This document shows positions 52,215 to 60,933 of a stretch of 64,000 bases of DNA, piece after piece. This DNA is from Saccharibacillus sp. CPCC 101409. GTDB lineage: Bacteria > Bacillota > Bacilli > Paenibacillales > Paenibacillaceae. The notes under the pieces are model-generated. The model saw nothing but the letters and a program-made list of their open reading frames with translations. It did not search any database and was not told the origin of the DNA. The number at the start of each line of letters is the position of its first letter. Position 1 is the stretch's first letter. The stretch is from positions 186,001-250,000 of the forward strand of contig NZ_JAULSA010000004.1 of the NCBI RefSeq assembly GCF_030518235.1, given 5' to 3'. The position numbers and the translations under genes are program-made.

Positions 52215-53573
52215 TTATTTATTCTCTTCGTACGCGGCCTGCAGTTCTTTGGCGACCGCGGCCGGATCTTTCTGTTCGACGAACAATCCCTGGATGCCCG
52301 ACAGGTGAACCTGCGTCGTAGCCGGATTCATCGTGTTGTCGAACGCAAGGTCTCCGCCCTTGACTTCCTTGAACAGGTCGAGCACGTTCATCGCCATGTC
52401 GGAGTAGCCGGCGGCTTTGAAGTCGCCGTCCACGTTCTGCGCGATGCCGACGGCGCCTTTCGCTTCGAACGCTTCTTTCGGGAAGTTGGTCATGAAGTAG
52501 TTCAGGAAATCTTTGGTTTCGTCCAGGTGCTTGCTGTTCTTGGAGATCGCGAACGCGCTGCCCGGAGCGAGCATGAATTCGTCCGCGTTGCCTTTGCCGC
52601 CGACCGTCGGGAATTTGAATACGCCGACATTGTCGTCTTTGCTGACTTCGGCCGTTTCGATGCCGCCGGTCGCCCAGCTGCCCATGTAGTACATGGCCGC
52701 TTTGCCCGTCTTGAACAGGTTCTCGCCCGAGTTATAGTCGAACGAAGTCGCGCCGTCCTGGAACGCGCCCGCCTGCACCAGGTTTTCGAACGCTTGAACG
52801 GCGTCGACGTAAGCTTGATCTTCGAACGTTTTCTTGCCGTCGAGCACGTCCTGCAGGAAGCCCGGTCCGCCGTTTGTGCGCAGCAGGATATTCATGAACA
52901 GGAACGAGCCGGTCCAGCTGTCTTTCTCGCCGATTACCATCGGCTGGATGCCTTTGCCTTTGAGCGTTTTGACCGCGTCGACCATTTCTTCGAAGGTCGT
53001 CGGCACTTTGACGCCGCCTTCTTCCATCAGCTTCTTGTTGTAGAACACGACGCCGATGTTGTTGCCGTCCGGCAGCGCGTACAGGTTGCCGTCGAATGTA
53101 TAGTAATCCAGGATGCCTTTTTGGAATGTGTCTTTCAATCCGTTTTCTTCAACCATGTCGTTCAGCGGCGCGAACAGGTCTTCGTCCACGAACGGCTGCA
53201 TCTGGGCGGCCGGGTTGACGACCGTGATGTCCGGCACTTCTTTCGAAGCCGCCTGCGTTTTCAGTTTGAGCTTCTGCTGGTCGGTGTTCAGCGAATCGAG
53301 TTCGATCTTGACGTTCGTATGCTCTTTCTCGTACTGCTCGACGATTTTCTTCATCATCTGGTTTTTCGGATCGCTTGCGTCCGGATAGATGTTTTGGAAC
53401 GTAATCGTGATATTCTCTGTGGAGCCGCTTTTTCCTCCGGACGAATCCGTACCGGTGTCTCCTCCGGCCGCGTTGTTGGTTGTGGCGGCGCCGCCGCCTC
53501 CGCAGGCACTGAGGCTGATCGCCAGCACGCCTGTCATGGCCATGCCGAAGAATTTGAACGGTTTCTTTTTCAC
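52215..53573 (-). CDS. Extracellular sugar-binding lipoprotein of an ABC transporter
   Basis: 452 residues, family 1 solute-binding protein. The signal peptide ends in a lipobox (ISLSAC, Cys about 24) followed by a Gly/Ala/Thr-rich linker. Landmarks are ITITFQNIYPDASDPKNQMMKKIVEQYEKEH (about 53-83 in outline), GKAAMYYMGSWA (about 292-303) and EFMLAPGSAFAISKNSKH. It delivers an oligosaccharide to the permeases; the sugar is not identifiable. GTG start with GGGGAG nine bases upstream. First gene of the transporter-YesMN operon, under a cre-containing promoter. Confidence 0.92.
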   Translation of the reverse strand: MKKKPFKFFGMAMTGVLAISLSACGGGGAATTNNAAGGDTGTDSSGGKSGSTENITITFQNIYPDASDPKNQMMKKIVEQYEKEHTNVKIELDSLNTDQQKLKLKTQAASKEVPDITVVNPAAQMQPFVDEDLFAPLNDMVEENGLKDTFQKGILDYYTFDGNLYALPDGNNIGVVFYNKKLMEEGGVKVPTTFEEMVDAVKTLKGKGIQPMVIGEKDSWTGSFLFMNILLRTNGGPGFLQDVLDGKKTFEDQAYVDAVQAFENLVQAGAFQDGATSFDYNSGENLFKTGKAAMYYMGSWATGGIETAEVSKDDNVGVFKFPTVGGKGNADEFMLAPGSAFAISKNSKHLDETKDFLNYFMTNFPKEAFEAKGAVGIAQNVDGDFKAAGYSDMAMNVLDLFKEVKGGDLAFDNTMNPATTQVHLSGIQGLFVEQKDPAAVAKELQAAYEENK

Positions 53574-53607
53574 GAGTTATTCTCCCCTTTGAACTTGGAA
53601 TACCGTC

Positions 53608-53636
53608 ATTATGGACTTTACTGTAAACGCATACAA
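53608..53636 (-). promoter_or_regulatory. Promoter with overlapping cre site of the sugar transporter operon
   Basis: On the minus strand TTGTAT (53636-53631), 17 bases, CATAAT (53613-53608). The plus strand at 53622-53635 reads TGTAAACGCATACA, fitting the cre consensus TGNAANCGNWNNCW, so CcpA would block this promoter when a preferred sugar is present. Confidence 0.65.
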
Positions 53637-53795
53637 TGGAAATTTTTAAGAAAAGATGTTTGTTTTTTTGGGGTGTCTGCATTCGAAACGTTTTCCAAAT
53701 TTCCGTGAATCTTTTCACTTTAGCTTGCCGACGCGGCGCCGCGCCGGGTATAATCAGTCGAGCTTACGCTTTATCCCTTTAAACCGAAAGGAACC

Positions 53796-55112
53796 GTGAA
53801 CGTCTTGACCCCACTCAAAAAATCCGTGACTTTCCTCGAAGCGATGGCGATCGTCGTCGGCATGATTATCGGCTCCGGCATCTTTCTCAAACCCGGCATC
53901 GTGCTGAGCAGCGCCGGCTCGCCCCTGCTCAGCATTCTGGCCTGGACCGCCGGCGGCGTAATCACGCTCGCCGCCGCGCTGTCCATCGCCGAGATCGCGG
54001 CCGCGATTCCGCGCTCCGGCGGTTTGTATGCTTATATGGAAGAATTGTACGGCGAAACGACGGGCTTCCTGCTCGGCTGGGTGCAGGCCGTTATCTCGTA
54101 TCCGGCGTCGGTCGCGGCGCTGGCGATCGCGTTCGCTTCGTACTCCGGCTATTTCCTGCCCATGAACGGCGCGCAGCAAAAAGGGCTTGCGATCGGCATT
54201 CTGCTGTTCATCCTCGCCATGAACGCGCTGTCCACCAAATACGGCGGCATCATTCAGCTGCTGGCGACGGCCGGCAAGCTGATTCCCGTCGTGGGCATCG
54301 TCGGCTTCGGCCTGCTGTCCGGCACGCAGCCGGGCTTTGCCGGCGTATCCGGCTCGGCGGCGGGAGCCGCGGGTTTCGGCGCGGCCATCCTCGGTACGTT
54401 GTGGGCTTACGACGGCTGGATCGGCGTGACGAATATGGCGGGCGAAATGAAGAATCCGGCCAAAACGCTGCCCAAAGTCATCCTGATCGGCGTTTCGTTC
54501 GTGATCGTGGTGTATGTGCTGTTCAACCTCGCCATCTTCCGCGCGCTGCCGTTCGAAGCGATTGTATCCTCGCCCACGCCGGGCGCGGACGCGGCCAAAG
54601 CGCTGCTAGGCTCGGGCGGCGGCGCGTTTATCACGGCCGGCATCATCGTGTCCGTGCTCGGCGCGCTGAACGGCTACCTGATGACGGCCGCCCGCGTGCC
54701 GCAGGCGATGGGCGAACGCGGCAGCCTGCCGTTCTCCGGCGCGCTGCGCCGCATTCACCCGCGCTTCGGCACGCCGGCCAACGCGCTGATCTTCCAGGCG
54801 GCGCTGGCGATCGTCTACATCTTCTCGGGCACGTTCAACACGCTGACCGACCTGCTCGTGTTCGTGCTGTGGATCTTCTTCACGGCCGGTGTATTCGGCG
54901 TGTTCATCCTGCGCCGCAGGGTCGGGACCGAAGCGGGACGCTACCGCGTTCCGCTGTATCCGCTCACGCCGATCGTCGGGATCGCCGGCGGCCTGTACAT
55001 TCTGGTCAGCACGCTGACGGACAGTCCGACCCGCTCGCTGATCGGGATCGGCATCACTTTGATCGGCCTGCCGGTGTTCTACGCGATGAAGCGGCGCGGC
55101 GGCGTTTCCTGA
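53796..55112 (+). CDS. Amino-acid permease of the APC superfamily (LAT/SteT-like)
   Basis: 438 residues with about 12 membrane helices. GMIIGSGIFLKPG (about 22-34) is the conserved unwound first helix that binds the amino acid. Further landmarks are IPRSGGLYAYMEELYG (about 72-87), AYDGWIGVTNMAGEMKNPAKTLP (about 205-227) and RRIHPRFGTPANAL. It resembles serine/threonine exchangers of Bacillus. GTG start with GAAAGGA about five bases upstream. A single gene closed by a terminator at 55124-55150. Confidence 0.9.
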   Translation: MNVLTPLKKSVTFLEAMAIVVGMIIGSGIFLKPGIVLSSAGSPLLSILAWTAGGVITLAAALSIAEIAAAIPRSGGLYAYMEELYGETTGFLLGWVQAVISYPASVAALAIAFASYSGYFLPMNGAQQKGLAIGILLFILAMNALSTKYGGIIQLLATAGKLIPVVGIVGFGLLSGTQPGFAGVSGSAAGAAGFGAAILGTLWAYDGWIGVTNMAGEMKNPAKTLPKVILIGVSFVIVVYVLFNLAIFRALPFEAIVSSPTPGADAAKALLGSGGGAFITAGIIVSVLGALNGYLMTAARVPQAMGERGSLPFSGALRRIHPRFGTPANALIFQAALAIVYIFSGTFNTLTDLLVFVLWIFFTAGVFGVFILRRRVGTEAGRYRVPLYPLTPIVGIAGGLYILVSTLTDSPTRSLIGIGITLIGLPVFYAMKRRGGVS

Positions 55113-55123
55113 CACATCAAGAG

Positions 55124-55150
55124 GGCGTTCCCCAACAGGAACGTCTTTTT
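55124..55150 (+). terminator. Terminator of the amino-acid permease gene
   Basis: GGCGTTCC and GGAACGTC form a stem with one G-U pair, followed by TTTTT. Confidence 0.8.
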
Positions 55151-55172
55151 AACACCTTTTAATGTAAGGTAT

Positions 55173-55191
55173 AAGTCATTTTTTATGACTT
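55173..55191. promoter_or_regulatory. Palindrome in the AT-rich leader of the ATP-grasp operon
   Basis: AAGTCAT-5 nt-ATGACTT, a perfect 7-bp inverted repeat in a ~110-base AT-rich stretch upstream of the ATP-grasp gene; a possible operator. Confidence 0.4.
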
Positions 55192-55285
55192 AATTTTATT
55201 TTTTTATATGAAAAATGATAAAAAGAGTCAGTTACGGGTTAAATAATGGAATAAAAATTAACACGAAGTCTGGGAGGCGCTGCTT

Positions 55286-56788
55286 ATGTCCAAAACCGGT
55301 ACCGTACCGGGACTCGCTCCTTATCCGCTCGGCCCGGGCTTTGACGAAATGTATGCCGGGCCGGGCGAAGTGCGGCGGCATTACGAACATGCCCACCGCA
55401 TCTTCTCGGCCATGGGCCCCGAAGCGCTCAAACGCAAGCAGCGCGCCATGCAGCGGCGCATGCTGGAAGAAGGCATTACGTTTACGCTGTACGGCTCCGA
55501 CGGCGCGGCGCGCGAACGTCCGCTCGAACGTACGATTCCGTTCGATATGATCCCGCGGATTATCCCCGGCGAAGAGTGGCGGGACCTCGAACGCGGCATC
55601 CTGCAGCGCATGGAAGCCCTCAACCGCTTCGTGCACGACGTTTACCACGAGCAGCGAATCGTCAAAGACGGGCTGGTTCCGCGGCGCATGATCTTATCCA
55701 ACCGGTATTTCCGGCCGGAGATGGCGGGCTTCCGCGTACCCGGCAATACGTACATCGCCGCTTCCGGCATCGACTTGATCCGCCACAGCGACGGCCGGTA
55801 TTACGTGCTCGAAGACAATCTGCGCACGCCGTCCGGATTCTCGTATTTGTTCAAAGGAAGAACGCTGATGAACCAGCTGTTTCCCAAGCTTTGTTTCGAG
55901 AGCGCGATCCGGGACGTGGACGCGAGCCTGAACCGCTTTCTGTCCGCGCTGCGCAGTCTCGCGCCTTCGCGCAATCCCGATCCGCTGATCGTGCTGCTGA
56001 CGCCGGGTTCTTACAACTCGGCCTATTACGAACACGCTTTTCTCGCCCAGCAGATGGGCATACGCCTTGTCGAAGGCCGGGACCTCGTTGCGGACAATCA
56101 CAAGATTTATCTGCGCACCATGCGCGGCATGCAGCAGGTCGATATCATTTACCGCCGGCTGGACGACGAGTATCTCGACCCGCTGACGTTCCGTCCCGAC
56201 TCCATGCTTGGCGTGCCGGGGCTGATGAACGCTTACCGCGCGGGCAATGTGGCGCTTGCCAACGCGCCCGGCACCGGAGTGGCCGACGACAAAGCGATGT
56301 ATACGTACGTTCCGGACATGATCCGCTATTATCTCGGCGAAGAACCCCTCCTGCGCAATGTGCCGACCTATGTGTTGTCCCGCCCCGAAGAACGCGAATT
56401 CGTGCTAGAGCGGCTGCATGAAATGGTCGTCAAAGAAACGTCGCTGTCGGGCGGCTACGGCATGCTGATCGGCAGCGAATCGACGCCGGAAGAAAGGGAG
56501 CTGTTCCGGGGCAATATTCTGCGCGAACCGGAACGCTATATCGCCCAGCCGATCATGGCGCTGTCGACGGCGCCGGTGCTGGCCGGCAGCGGCGCCGCTC
56601 CGCGCCATATCGATCTGCGGGCGTTCGCGCTGGCCGGCGCAAACGGACAAACGCACGTGATTCCCGGGGGCCTGACCCGGGTCGCCATGCACGAAGGCTC
56701 GCTCGTCGTGAATTCGTCCCAGGGCGGCGGCGTCAAGGATACCTGGGTCGTCGACGAACCCGGGCTCCCATCTATCGAAAAGGAGTGA
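55286..56788 (+). CDS. Circularly permuted ATP-grasp protein
   Basis: 500 residues of the CP_ATPgrasp_2 family (COG2308 type). Conserved stretches are FDEMYAGPGEVRRHYE (about 19-34), RTIPFDMIPRIIPGEEWRDLERGI in outline, VLEDNLRTPSGFSYL (about 173-187, nucleotide/metal site), IIYRRLDDEYLDPL and VVKETSLSGGYGML. ATP-grasp enzymes join an amine to a carboxylate via acyl phosphate, so peptide-bond formation is predicted. GGGAGGCGC lies upstream of the ATG. It is the first of three genes that are found together across many bacteria; the product of this set has not been settled. Confidence 0.9.
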   Translation: MSKTGTVPGLAPYPLGPGFDEMYAGPGEVRRHYEHAHRIFSAMGPEALKRKQRAMQRRMLEEGITFTLYGSDGAARERPLERTIPFDMIPRIIPGEEWRDLERGILQRMEALNRFVHDVYHEQRIVKDGLVPRRMILSNRYFRPEMAGFRVPGNTYIAASGIDLIRHSDGRYYVLEDNLRTPSGFSYLFKGRTLMNQLFPKLCFESAIRDVDASLNRFLSALRSLAPSRNPDPLIVLLTPGSYNSAYYEHAFLAQQMGIRLVEGRDLVADNHKIYLRTMRGMQQVDIIYRRLDDEYLDPLTFRPDSMLGVPGLMNAYRAGNVALANAPGTGVADDKAMYTYVPDMIRYYLGEEPLLRNVPTYVLSRPEEREFVLERLHEMVVKETSLSGGYGMLIGSESTPEERELFRGNILREPERYIAQPIMALSTAPVLAGSGAAPRHIDLRAFALAGANGQTHVIPGGLTRVAMHEGSLVVNSSQGGGVKDTWVVDEPGLPSIEKE

Positions 56789-56794
56789 ACAGCC

Positions 56795-57748
56795 ATGCTG
56801 AATCGTAACGCGGAAGCCCTTTTTTGGATCGGCAGATACTTCGAGCGCGCGGAGAACCATGCCAGACTGATCGACGTTCATTATCACATTCAGCAAACGG
56901 AGACGCACGACGCCGCGAGCTCGCGCTGGTCGCGGCTGGTCGACGCCATCGGATCGAGAGACGAGTATACGGCGCGGCACGACGACTTTTCCGAAGAAGA
57001 CGTACTCTCGTTCCTCACGCTCGATCTGGAGCATCCCAACTCGATCTATGCGTGCATTTACCAGGCCCGGAGCAATCTGCGCATGCTGCGCCAGCAGCTT
57101 CCGAGCGAGATGTGGGACGCCGCCAGCGGCTTCCAGCTGTGGCTGGACGAGCAGACGCCGGCGAATATCCTGGAAGACCCGCACGATTTCTACCAGCGCC
57201 TCAAAGAGCAGACGGCTACGTTTCTCGGCATCGAACAATCCACGCTGTGGCGGGAAAAAGAATGGCATCTGATCGAAAGCGGACGCTTTCTCGAACGCGC
57301 GGAGAATACGGTGCGCATCTTGAAGTCGACCGCCGTTTACTGCCGCGGCAGCGACTCTTCCCGCTGGTACCCGATGCTTCAGGCGGTGCTGAATTCGCTC
57401 AGCGCGTACCAGGCGTTCCGCAGGCGGTTCGCCGACGATATGTCGCCGGCGCGCCTGCTGGAATTCCTGATCGCGGACCCTACGTTCCCCCGCTCCGCCC
57501 TGTTCGCGTTCCGCGAGCTGGAAGAACATCTGCACGGCCTTGCCGAAGATTCCGCGCAGCGCGGGCAGGGACACCGCATCGTGCTCCGGCAGACGGGCAA
57601 GATCAAGTCCCATCTGGAATATCTGGATTACGAGGAACTGGATCTGAACCGCGTCGATCCCCTGCTCGACCGTTTGATCGAATGGTGCGACGAACTGGGC
57701 GGCGCCATGCGCGAGCGCTACTTTCGCAGCGAGGAGATCCGGGTATGA
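56795..57748 (+). CDS. Alpha-E domain protein
   Basis: 317 residues, all-helical COG2307 (Alpha-E) family. The N-terminal signature is MLNRNAEALFWIGRYFERAENHAR in outline (about 1-24), repeated in similar form at ESGRFLERAENTVRIL. It starts six bases after the ATP-grasp stop (AAAAGGAG upstream) and overlaps the transglutaminase gene by four bases. No catalytic residues are known for the family; it is thought to work with the ATP-grasp partner. Confidence 0.9.
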   Translation: MLNRNAEALFWIGRYFERAENHARLIDVHYHIQQTETHDAASSRWSRLVDAIGSRDEYTARHDDFSEEDVLSFLTLDLEHPNSIYACIYQARSNLRMLRQQLPSEMWDAASGFQLWLDEQTPANILEDPHDFYQRLKEQTATFLGIEQSTLWREKEWHLIESGRFLERAENTVRILKSTAVYCRGSDSSRWYPMLQAVLNSLSAYQAFRRRFADDMSPARLLEFLIADPTFPRSALFAFRELEEHLHGLAEDSAQRGQGHRIVLRQTGKIKSHLEYLDYEELDLNRVDPLLDRLIEWCDELGGAMRERYFRSEEIRV

Positions 57749-58611
57749 AGATCGAGATCCTGCATCGGACAAGCTATATCTACGAGACTCCGGCCCTGGA
57801 CAGTGTCAATGAAGTGCGGCTGACGCCGCGTACGAATTATCGTCAATCCTGCTACCATCACGAGGTGGAGGTCACGCCTTCCTGCAGCCTGTTCACCTAC
57901 GAGGATTATTTCGGCAACCGGGTGCACGCCTACTCGGTCAGCGCGCCGCACGACAGCATGACGATCACCGTCAAATCGACGGTCGTGACGCAGAAGCGCG
58001 AGCAGGGCGCCGGTCGCCCGCGTCTTCCGCTGAACGAACAAAAGCTCCTGCTGGAGAACGAAGCGTTCCGCGACCGCTATATCGAGTTCCTGCTGCCGAC
58101 GGACTACACCGAACAAACGCCGGAGCTGCAATCGTTTATGAAGCGGCAGCCGATCGGAAACAAAGAAGATCTGTACGCCTGGGCGCGCGATCTCTCTTCG
58201 ACGATCTACAACGAGTTTACCTACGATCCGGAAGCGACCAACGTCGAAACGACGGTCAAGAACGCGCTCCAGCTCAAACGCGGCGTCTGCCAGGATTACG
58301 CGCACCTGATGATCGCCGCCTGCCGGAACGTGGGGATGCCCGCCCGCTACGTCAGCGGCTACCATTTTATCGGCGATCTGCAGGGCGGCAACGCGGATTT
58401 CGAACAGGCGTCGCACGCCTGGGTCGAAGTCCATATCCCCGGTACCGGCTGGCTCGGCTTCGACCCGACCAACAACGCCGAAGTGAACTGGCGCTACGTC
58501 AAGCTGGGCCACGGCCGGGATTACAAAGACATCGTGCCGGTCAAAGGCGTTTACAAAGGCGGGACGAGCAGGCTCGATGTGACGGTGGACGTGCGGCTGG
58601 CGGAGGATTGA
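57745..58611 (+). CDS. Transglutaminase-like cysteine protease/amidase
   Basis: 288 residues from ATG 57745. It has an N-terminal beta domain (about 1-95, ILHRTSYIYETPALDSVNEVRL in outline) and a transglutaminase-like core with catalytic Cys in RGVCQDYAHLM (about 183), His in SHAWVEVHIPG (about 229) and Asp in FDPTNN (about 244). Intact triad. In the conserved trio it may cut or transfer the peptide made by the ATP-grasp enzyme. No signal peptide, so it acts in the cytoplasm. The ATGA overlap couples it to the Alpha-E gene. Confidence 0.92.
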   Translation: MKIEILHRTSYIYETPALDSVNEVRLTPRTNYRQSCYHHEVEVTPSCSLFTYEDYFGNRVHAYSVSAPHDSMTITVKSTVVTQKREQGAGRPRLPLNEQKLLLENEAFRDRYIEFLLPTDYTEQTPELQSFMKRQPIGNKEDLYAWARDLSSTIYNEFTYDPEATNVETTVKNALQLKRGVCQDYAHLMIAACRNVGMPARYVSGYHFIGDLQGGNADFEQASHAWVEVHIPGTGWLGFDPTNNAEVNWRYVKLGHGRDYKDIVPVKGVYKGGTSRLDVTVDVRLAED

Positions 58612-58641
58612 AAGGGCTTCTCCTATGCAAAAATGCGAACA

Positions 58642-58672
58642 AGAAACTCCGTCCGATCCGGGCGGAGTTTCT
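58642..58672 (+). terminator. Hairpin closing the ATP-grasp operon
   Basis: AGAAACTCCG (58642-58651) pairs with CGGAGTTTCT (58663-58672), 30 bases after the stop. The T-run is part of the stem rather than after it. Confidence 0.6.
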
Positions 58673-58816
58673 GCTTGTCGGGAAAGCTCCGACTTGAGCG
58701 AAAGCGATAACAACAGAGCATTTTAACCGAGAAGTGACGATTTGTTTTCATATGCACACCAGGCTTTCCCGCTGAATCTATGTCAAGGTATAGGTATATT
58801 TTCTCCTCTGCATAAA

Positions 58817-58846
58817 TGTCAGGTTTTCTTACCATTTTACGTCTAT
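58817..58846 (+). promoter_or_regulatory. ECF-type promoter, copy 1
   Basis: TGTCAGGTTTT (58817-58827), 11 bases, ACGTCTAT (58839-58846). Both boxes and the spacing are identical to those at 60904-60933. The ACGTCTAT box fits the CGTC-type -10 of ECF sigma factors. It precedes a small secreted protein. Confidence 0.65.
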
Positions 58847-58887
58847 ATATTCAGGAAACTAATTTATGAATGGGGGCTTACAAGATT

Positions 58888-59367
58888 ATGAAAAGAATTG
58901 TGAGGTTTGGCTTTTCGCTGTTTTTGCTTTACACGTTTATTTTTCCGAATCAAGGACAAGCTTCTCCATCAGTGAAATCGGGGGCTTTAACCCCGCCGCC
59001 TCCTGTTTTAATTCAGCCTTTTACATTCTTCGATCCAAATTTTTCATATTTGGAGCGGGGCGGCTCATACATAGCGGAAATAGCCAACGGGAATTTAGAC
59101 ATTTGGGGGGACACTTCTGCTACCGTGCGTGTTGATAAAATTGGTGTTGAATTGACGCTGCAGCGGTGGACGGGGACATCTTGGATTGATGTAATAAGCG
59201 GATCGCCCGGTATAAGCACGAACTCAGCCTATATGTATCAATCACATATCCTCAGTTCGGTAGCTAGAGGATACTATTACAGAACAAAATCGTTTCATTG
59301 GATTATAGAGGGTGCAGCGTATGAATCGGGTACGCGTTATTCCGGCACTCTCTTACTGAGCTTATAA
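58888..59367 (+). CDS. Small secreted protein, possibly DUF6147-like
   Basis: 159 residues from ATG 58888; a frame from 58870 would add six residues. A signal peptide (KRIVRFGFSLFLLYTFIF...GQA, about 1-25) is followed by a mature part rich in Ser, Gly, Tyr and Trp (YIAEIANGNLDIWGDTSATV, LTLQRWTGTSW, GYYYRTKSFHWIIEGAAYESG) that suggests a beta-sandwich. The pattern recalls the DUF6147 family, but this is uncertain. The gene is AT-rich compared with the rest of the window. It lies behind ECF-type promoter copy 1 and ahead of a strong shared terminator. Confidence 0.65.
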   Translation: MKRIVRFGFSLFLLYTFIFPNQGQASPSVKSGALTPPPPVLIQPFTFFDPNFSYLERGGSYIAEIANGNLDIWGDTSATVRVDKIGVELTLQRWTGTSWIDVISGSPGISTNSAYMYQSHILSSVARGYYYRTKSFHWIIEGAAYESGTRYSGTLLLSL

Positions 59368-59406
59368 AAAGAAGCCAAGCAGTGCATCAACTGCTTGGCT
59401 TCTTTT
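59367..59406. terminator. Strong bidirectional terminator
   Basis: AAAAGAAGCCAAGCAGT and ACTGCTTGGCTTCTTTT form a 17-bp perfect stem with a 6-nt loop between converging genes. Confidence 0.92.
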
Positions 59407-60175
59407 ATTCCGGTTTGAAGGCTCCGGCCCAGTTCAGTGCTTCTGTTGGCGTTAAGGGGCCAGACAAAACCAATTTTACATCTCTTGCAATCCATTCAAT
59501 AATAACAGTACCGTCGGAAATTTCTAAAAGTATGCCCGGATATTCACCAACCATAACCTCCGAAATCGTTCCCGCCCCTTCTGGAACCTCCGTCATAATG
59601 GAACTATTGTCGGTTATTAGGCGCTGATTAACTTTCACTAAACATCCAATCGAATCCTCATATTCCAGATAAACCGAGCGAAATGAACCTTCCGCATCTT
59701 TGAAAATCCGGGTATCTGAAAGTTTTAGCTGCTCCGGCACATAGGAAGGCAGCAGGAGAGGAAAGGCGAGTTTTTGTCCAGCCTCATCCAATGTAACCTT
59801 CTCCGATTTTACTGGTCCGGCCTCAGTATTTCGACTCTCATTTTCATCAAAAAAAGTTGGCGGCGGTACGGTTAAGGAAGACGACGGATCATTAGCAGGT
59901 TTTCGTAGGAACACCTGAATCATATCATTGAAAAATCCGGAAATATGGGCGTACGTTTTCTGTGTAAAGTCTCCTCCAGAAAATATGTTGATCAACAACG
60001 ATGCAACCAATACACTTGCAACAATCTTTGTCCGGTATATTAGCTGTTTTCGGCGCTTTCTGCGTTTTAATTTCGGTTGTAAAGCATTCCATGAAGACGT
60101 ACTGTCTGGTATTTCGATCTCTTTGGTCATGTCTTCCCAAAGTCGATCATATTTGCGATCCTCTGGATTGCTCAT
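59405..60175 (-). CDS. Anti-sigma-like membrane protein with DUF4367-type domain
   Basis: 256 residues. The short cytoplasmic part (1-47, no zinc finger seen) is followed by one membrane helix (about 48-64, TKIVASVLVASLLINIF) and an outside region in which residues about 130-250 (LAFPLLLPSYVPEQLKLSDTRIF in outline, YEDSIGCLVKVNQRL, VEWIARDVKLVLSG-like end) resemble DUF4367. Such proteins are usually encoded next to ECF sigma factors and hold them at the membrane. It overlaps the sigma gene by four bases. AT-rich. Confidence 0.8.
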   Translation of the reverse strand: MSNPEDRKYDRLWEDMTKEIEIPDSTSSWNALQPKLKRRKRRKQLIYRTKIVASVLVASLLINIFSGGDFTQKTYAHISGFFNDMIQVFLRKPANDPSSSLTVPPPTFFDENESRNTEAGPVKSEKVTLDEAGQKLAFPLLLPSYVPEQLKLSDTRIFKDAEGSFRSVYLEYEDSIGCLVKVNQRLITDNSSIMTEVPEGAGTISEVMVGEYPGILLEISDGTVIIEWIARDVKLVLSGPLTPTEALNWAGAFKPE

Positions 60176-60756
60176 TTTTCTTCATCACCCCACTTTTTTA
60201 AAAACAGATTAGAAAGCATTTTTCGTGCACGAGACAAGCGTTTTGCAATCACTTGCTCGCTAACCCCTAATTCGAAAGATATTTGTTTATAAGATTTTTC
60301 TTCTATGTAAAATTTCAAAATAAGTTCTTTATACTCTGGTTTTAACCTATGGATAGATTCGTGAAGAAGCTGGTTACGCTGTGAATTCTCAACGGTTTTC
60401 TCGACTGTCGCCGCCGCTTCTGTGTCCGCTATAATTTCGCTTATTTCTTTATAAACGATCTCGATGCTTATTTCACGACCTCTTTTTTTCCGCAATGTAT
60501 CGATTAAATGATTTCTAATGATTTTTCTCGACCATTGTTTTATGGAACCGTCATGATTCACCTTATGTCGATTATTAATTATTTTCAGGAACGCCTCTTG
60601 GATTATATCTTCTGTCATTGTACGATCCTTGATAAGCATAGCGATTTCTCGATAAGCAAACGTGTAGAAATTGTTGTATATTCGACGTTGTATACTTCGG
60701 TTCAATCGCCCAAAGTCCGCATCTAGTAGTATCCACCAATCCTCATTCTCATTCAT
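60172..60756 (-). CDS. ECF-type RNA polymerase sigma factor
   Basis: 194 residues. Region 2 spans about 25-95 (FYTFAYREIAMLIKDRTMTEDIIQEAFLKII in outline, IKQWSRKIIRNHLIDTLRKKRG) and region 4 about 130-185 (LKPEYKELILKFYIEEKSYKQISFELGVSEQVIAKRLSRARKML in outline). AT-rich codons, unlike the GC-rich sigma gene at 5.1 kb. It is coupled to the downstream anti-sigma gene. The matching promoters at 58817 and 60904 on either side are its most likely targets. No copy of that promoter is seen before the sigma gene itself. Confidence 0.9.
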   Translation of the reverse strand: MNENEDWWILLDADFGRLNRSIQRRIYNNFYTFAYREIAMLIKDRTMTEDIIQEAFLKIINNRHKVNHDGSIKQWSRKIIRNHLIDTLRKKRGREISIEIVYKEISEIIADTEAAATVEKTVENSQRNQLLHESIHRLKPEYKELILKFYIEEKSYKQISFELGVSEQVIAKRLSRARKMLSNLFLKKWGDEEK

Positions 60757-60903
60757 CGTATCCCCTCACTTGGCTTAGACAAATTTATTTTACATATCCA
60801 CTTTTTACTCCCATGGTAAATGATTACTATATTCCTGTAAATAAGGATTAATCCTCCTTTTTTTATCATAAATCTATTATTCAGAAAGAACTTCACTTAA
60901 TTG

Positions 60904-60933
60904 TGTCAGGTTTTGGGAGTTGGTAACGTCTAT
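60904..60933 (+). promoter_or_regulatory. ECF-type promoter, copy 2
   Basis: TGTCAGGTTTT (60904-60914), 11 bases, ACGTCTAT (60926-60933), in a 302-base gap between the divergent sigma gene and the secreted-peptide gene. Nothing else clear is seen in the gap, apart from the GAAAGGAGAAAG tract near 60980. Confidence 0.65.
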
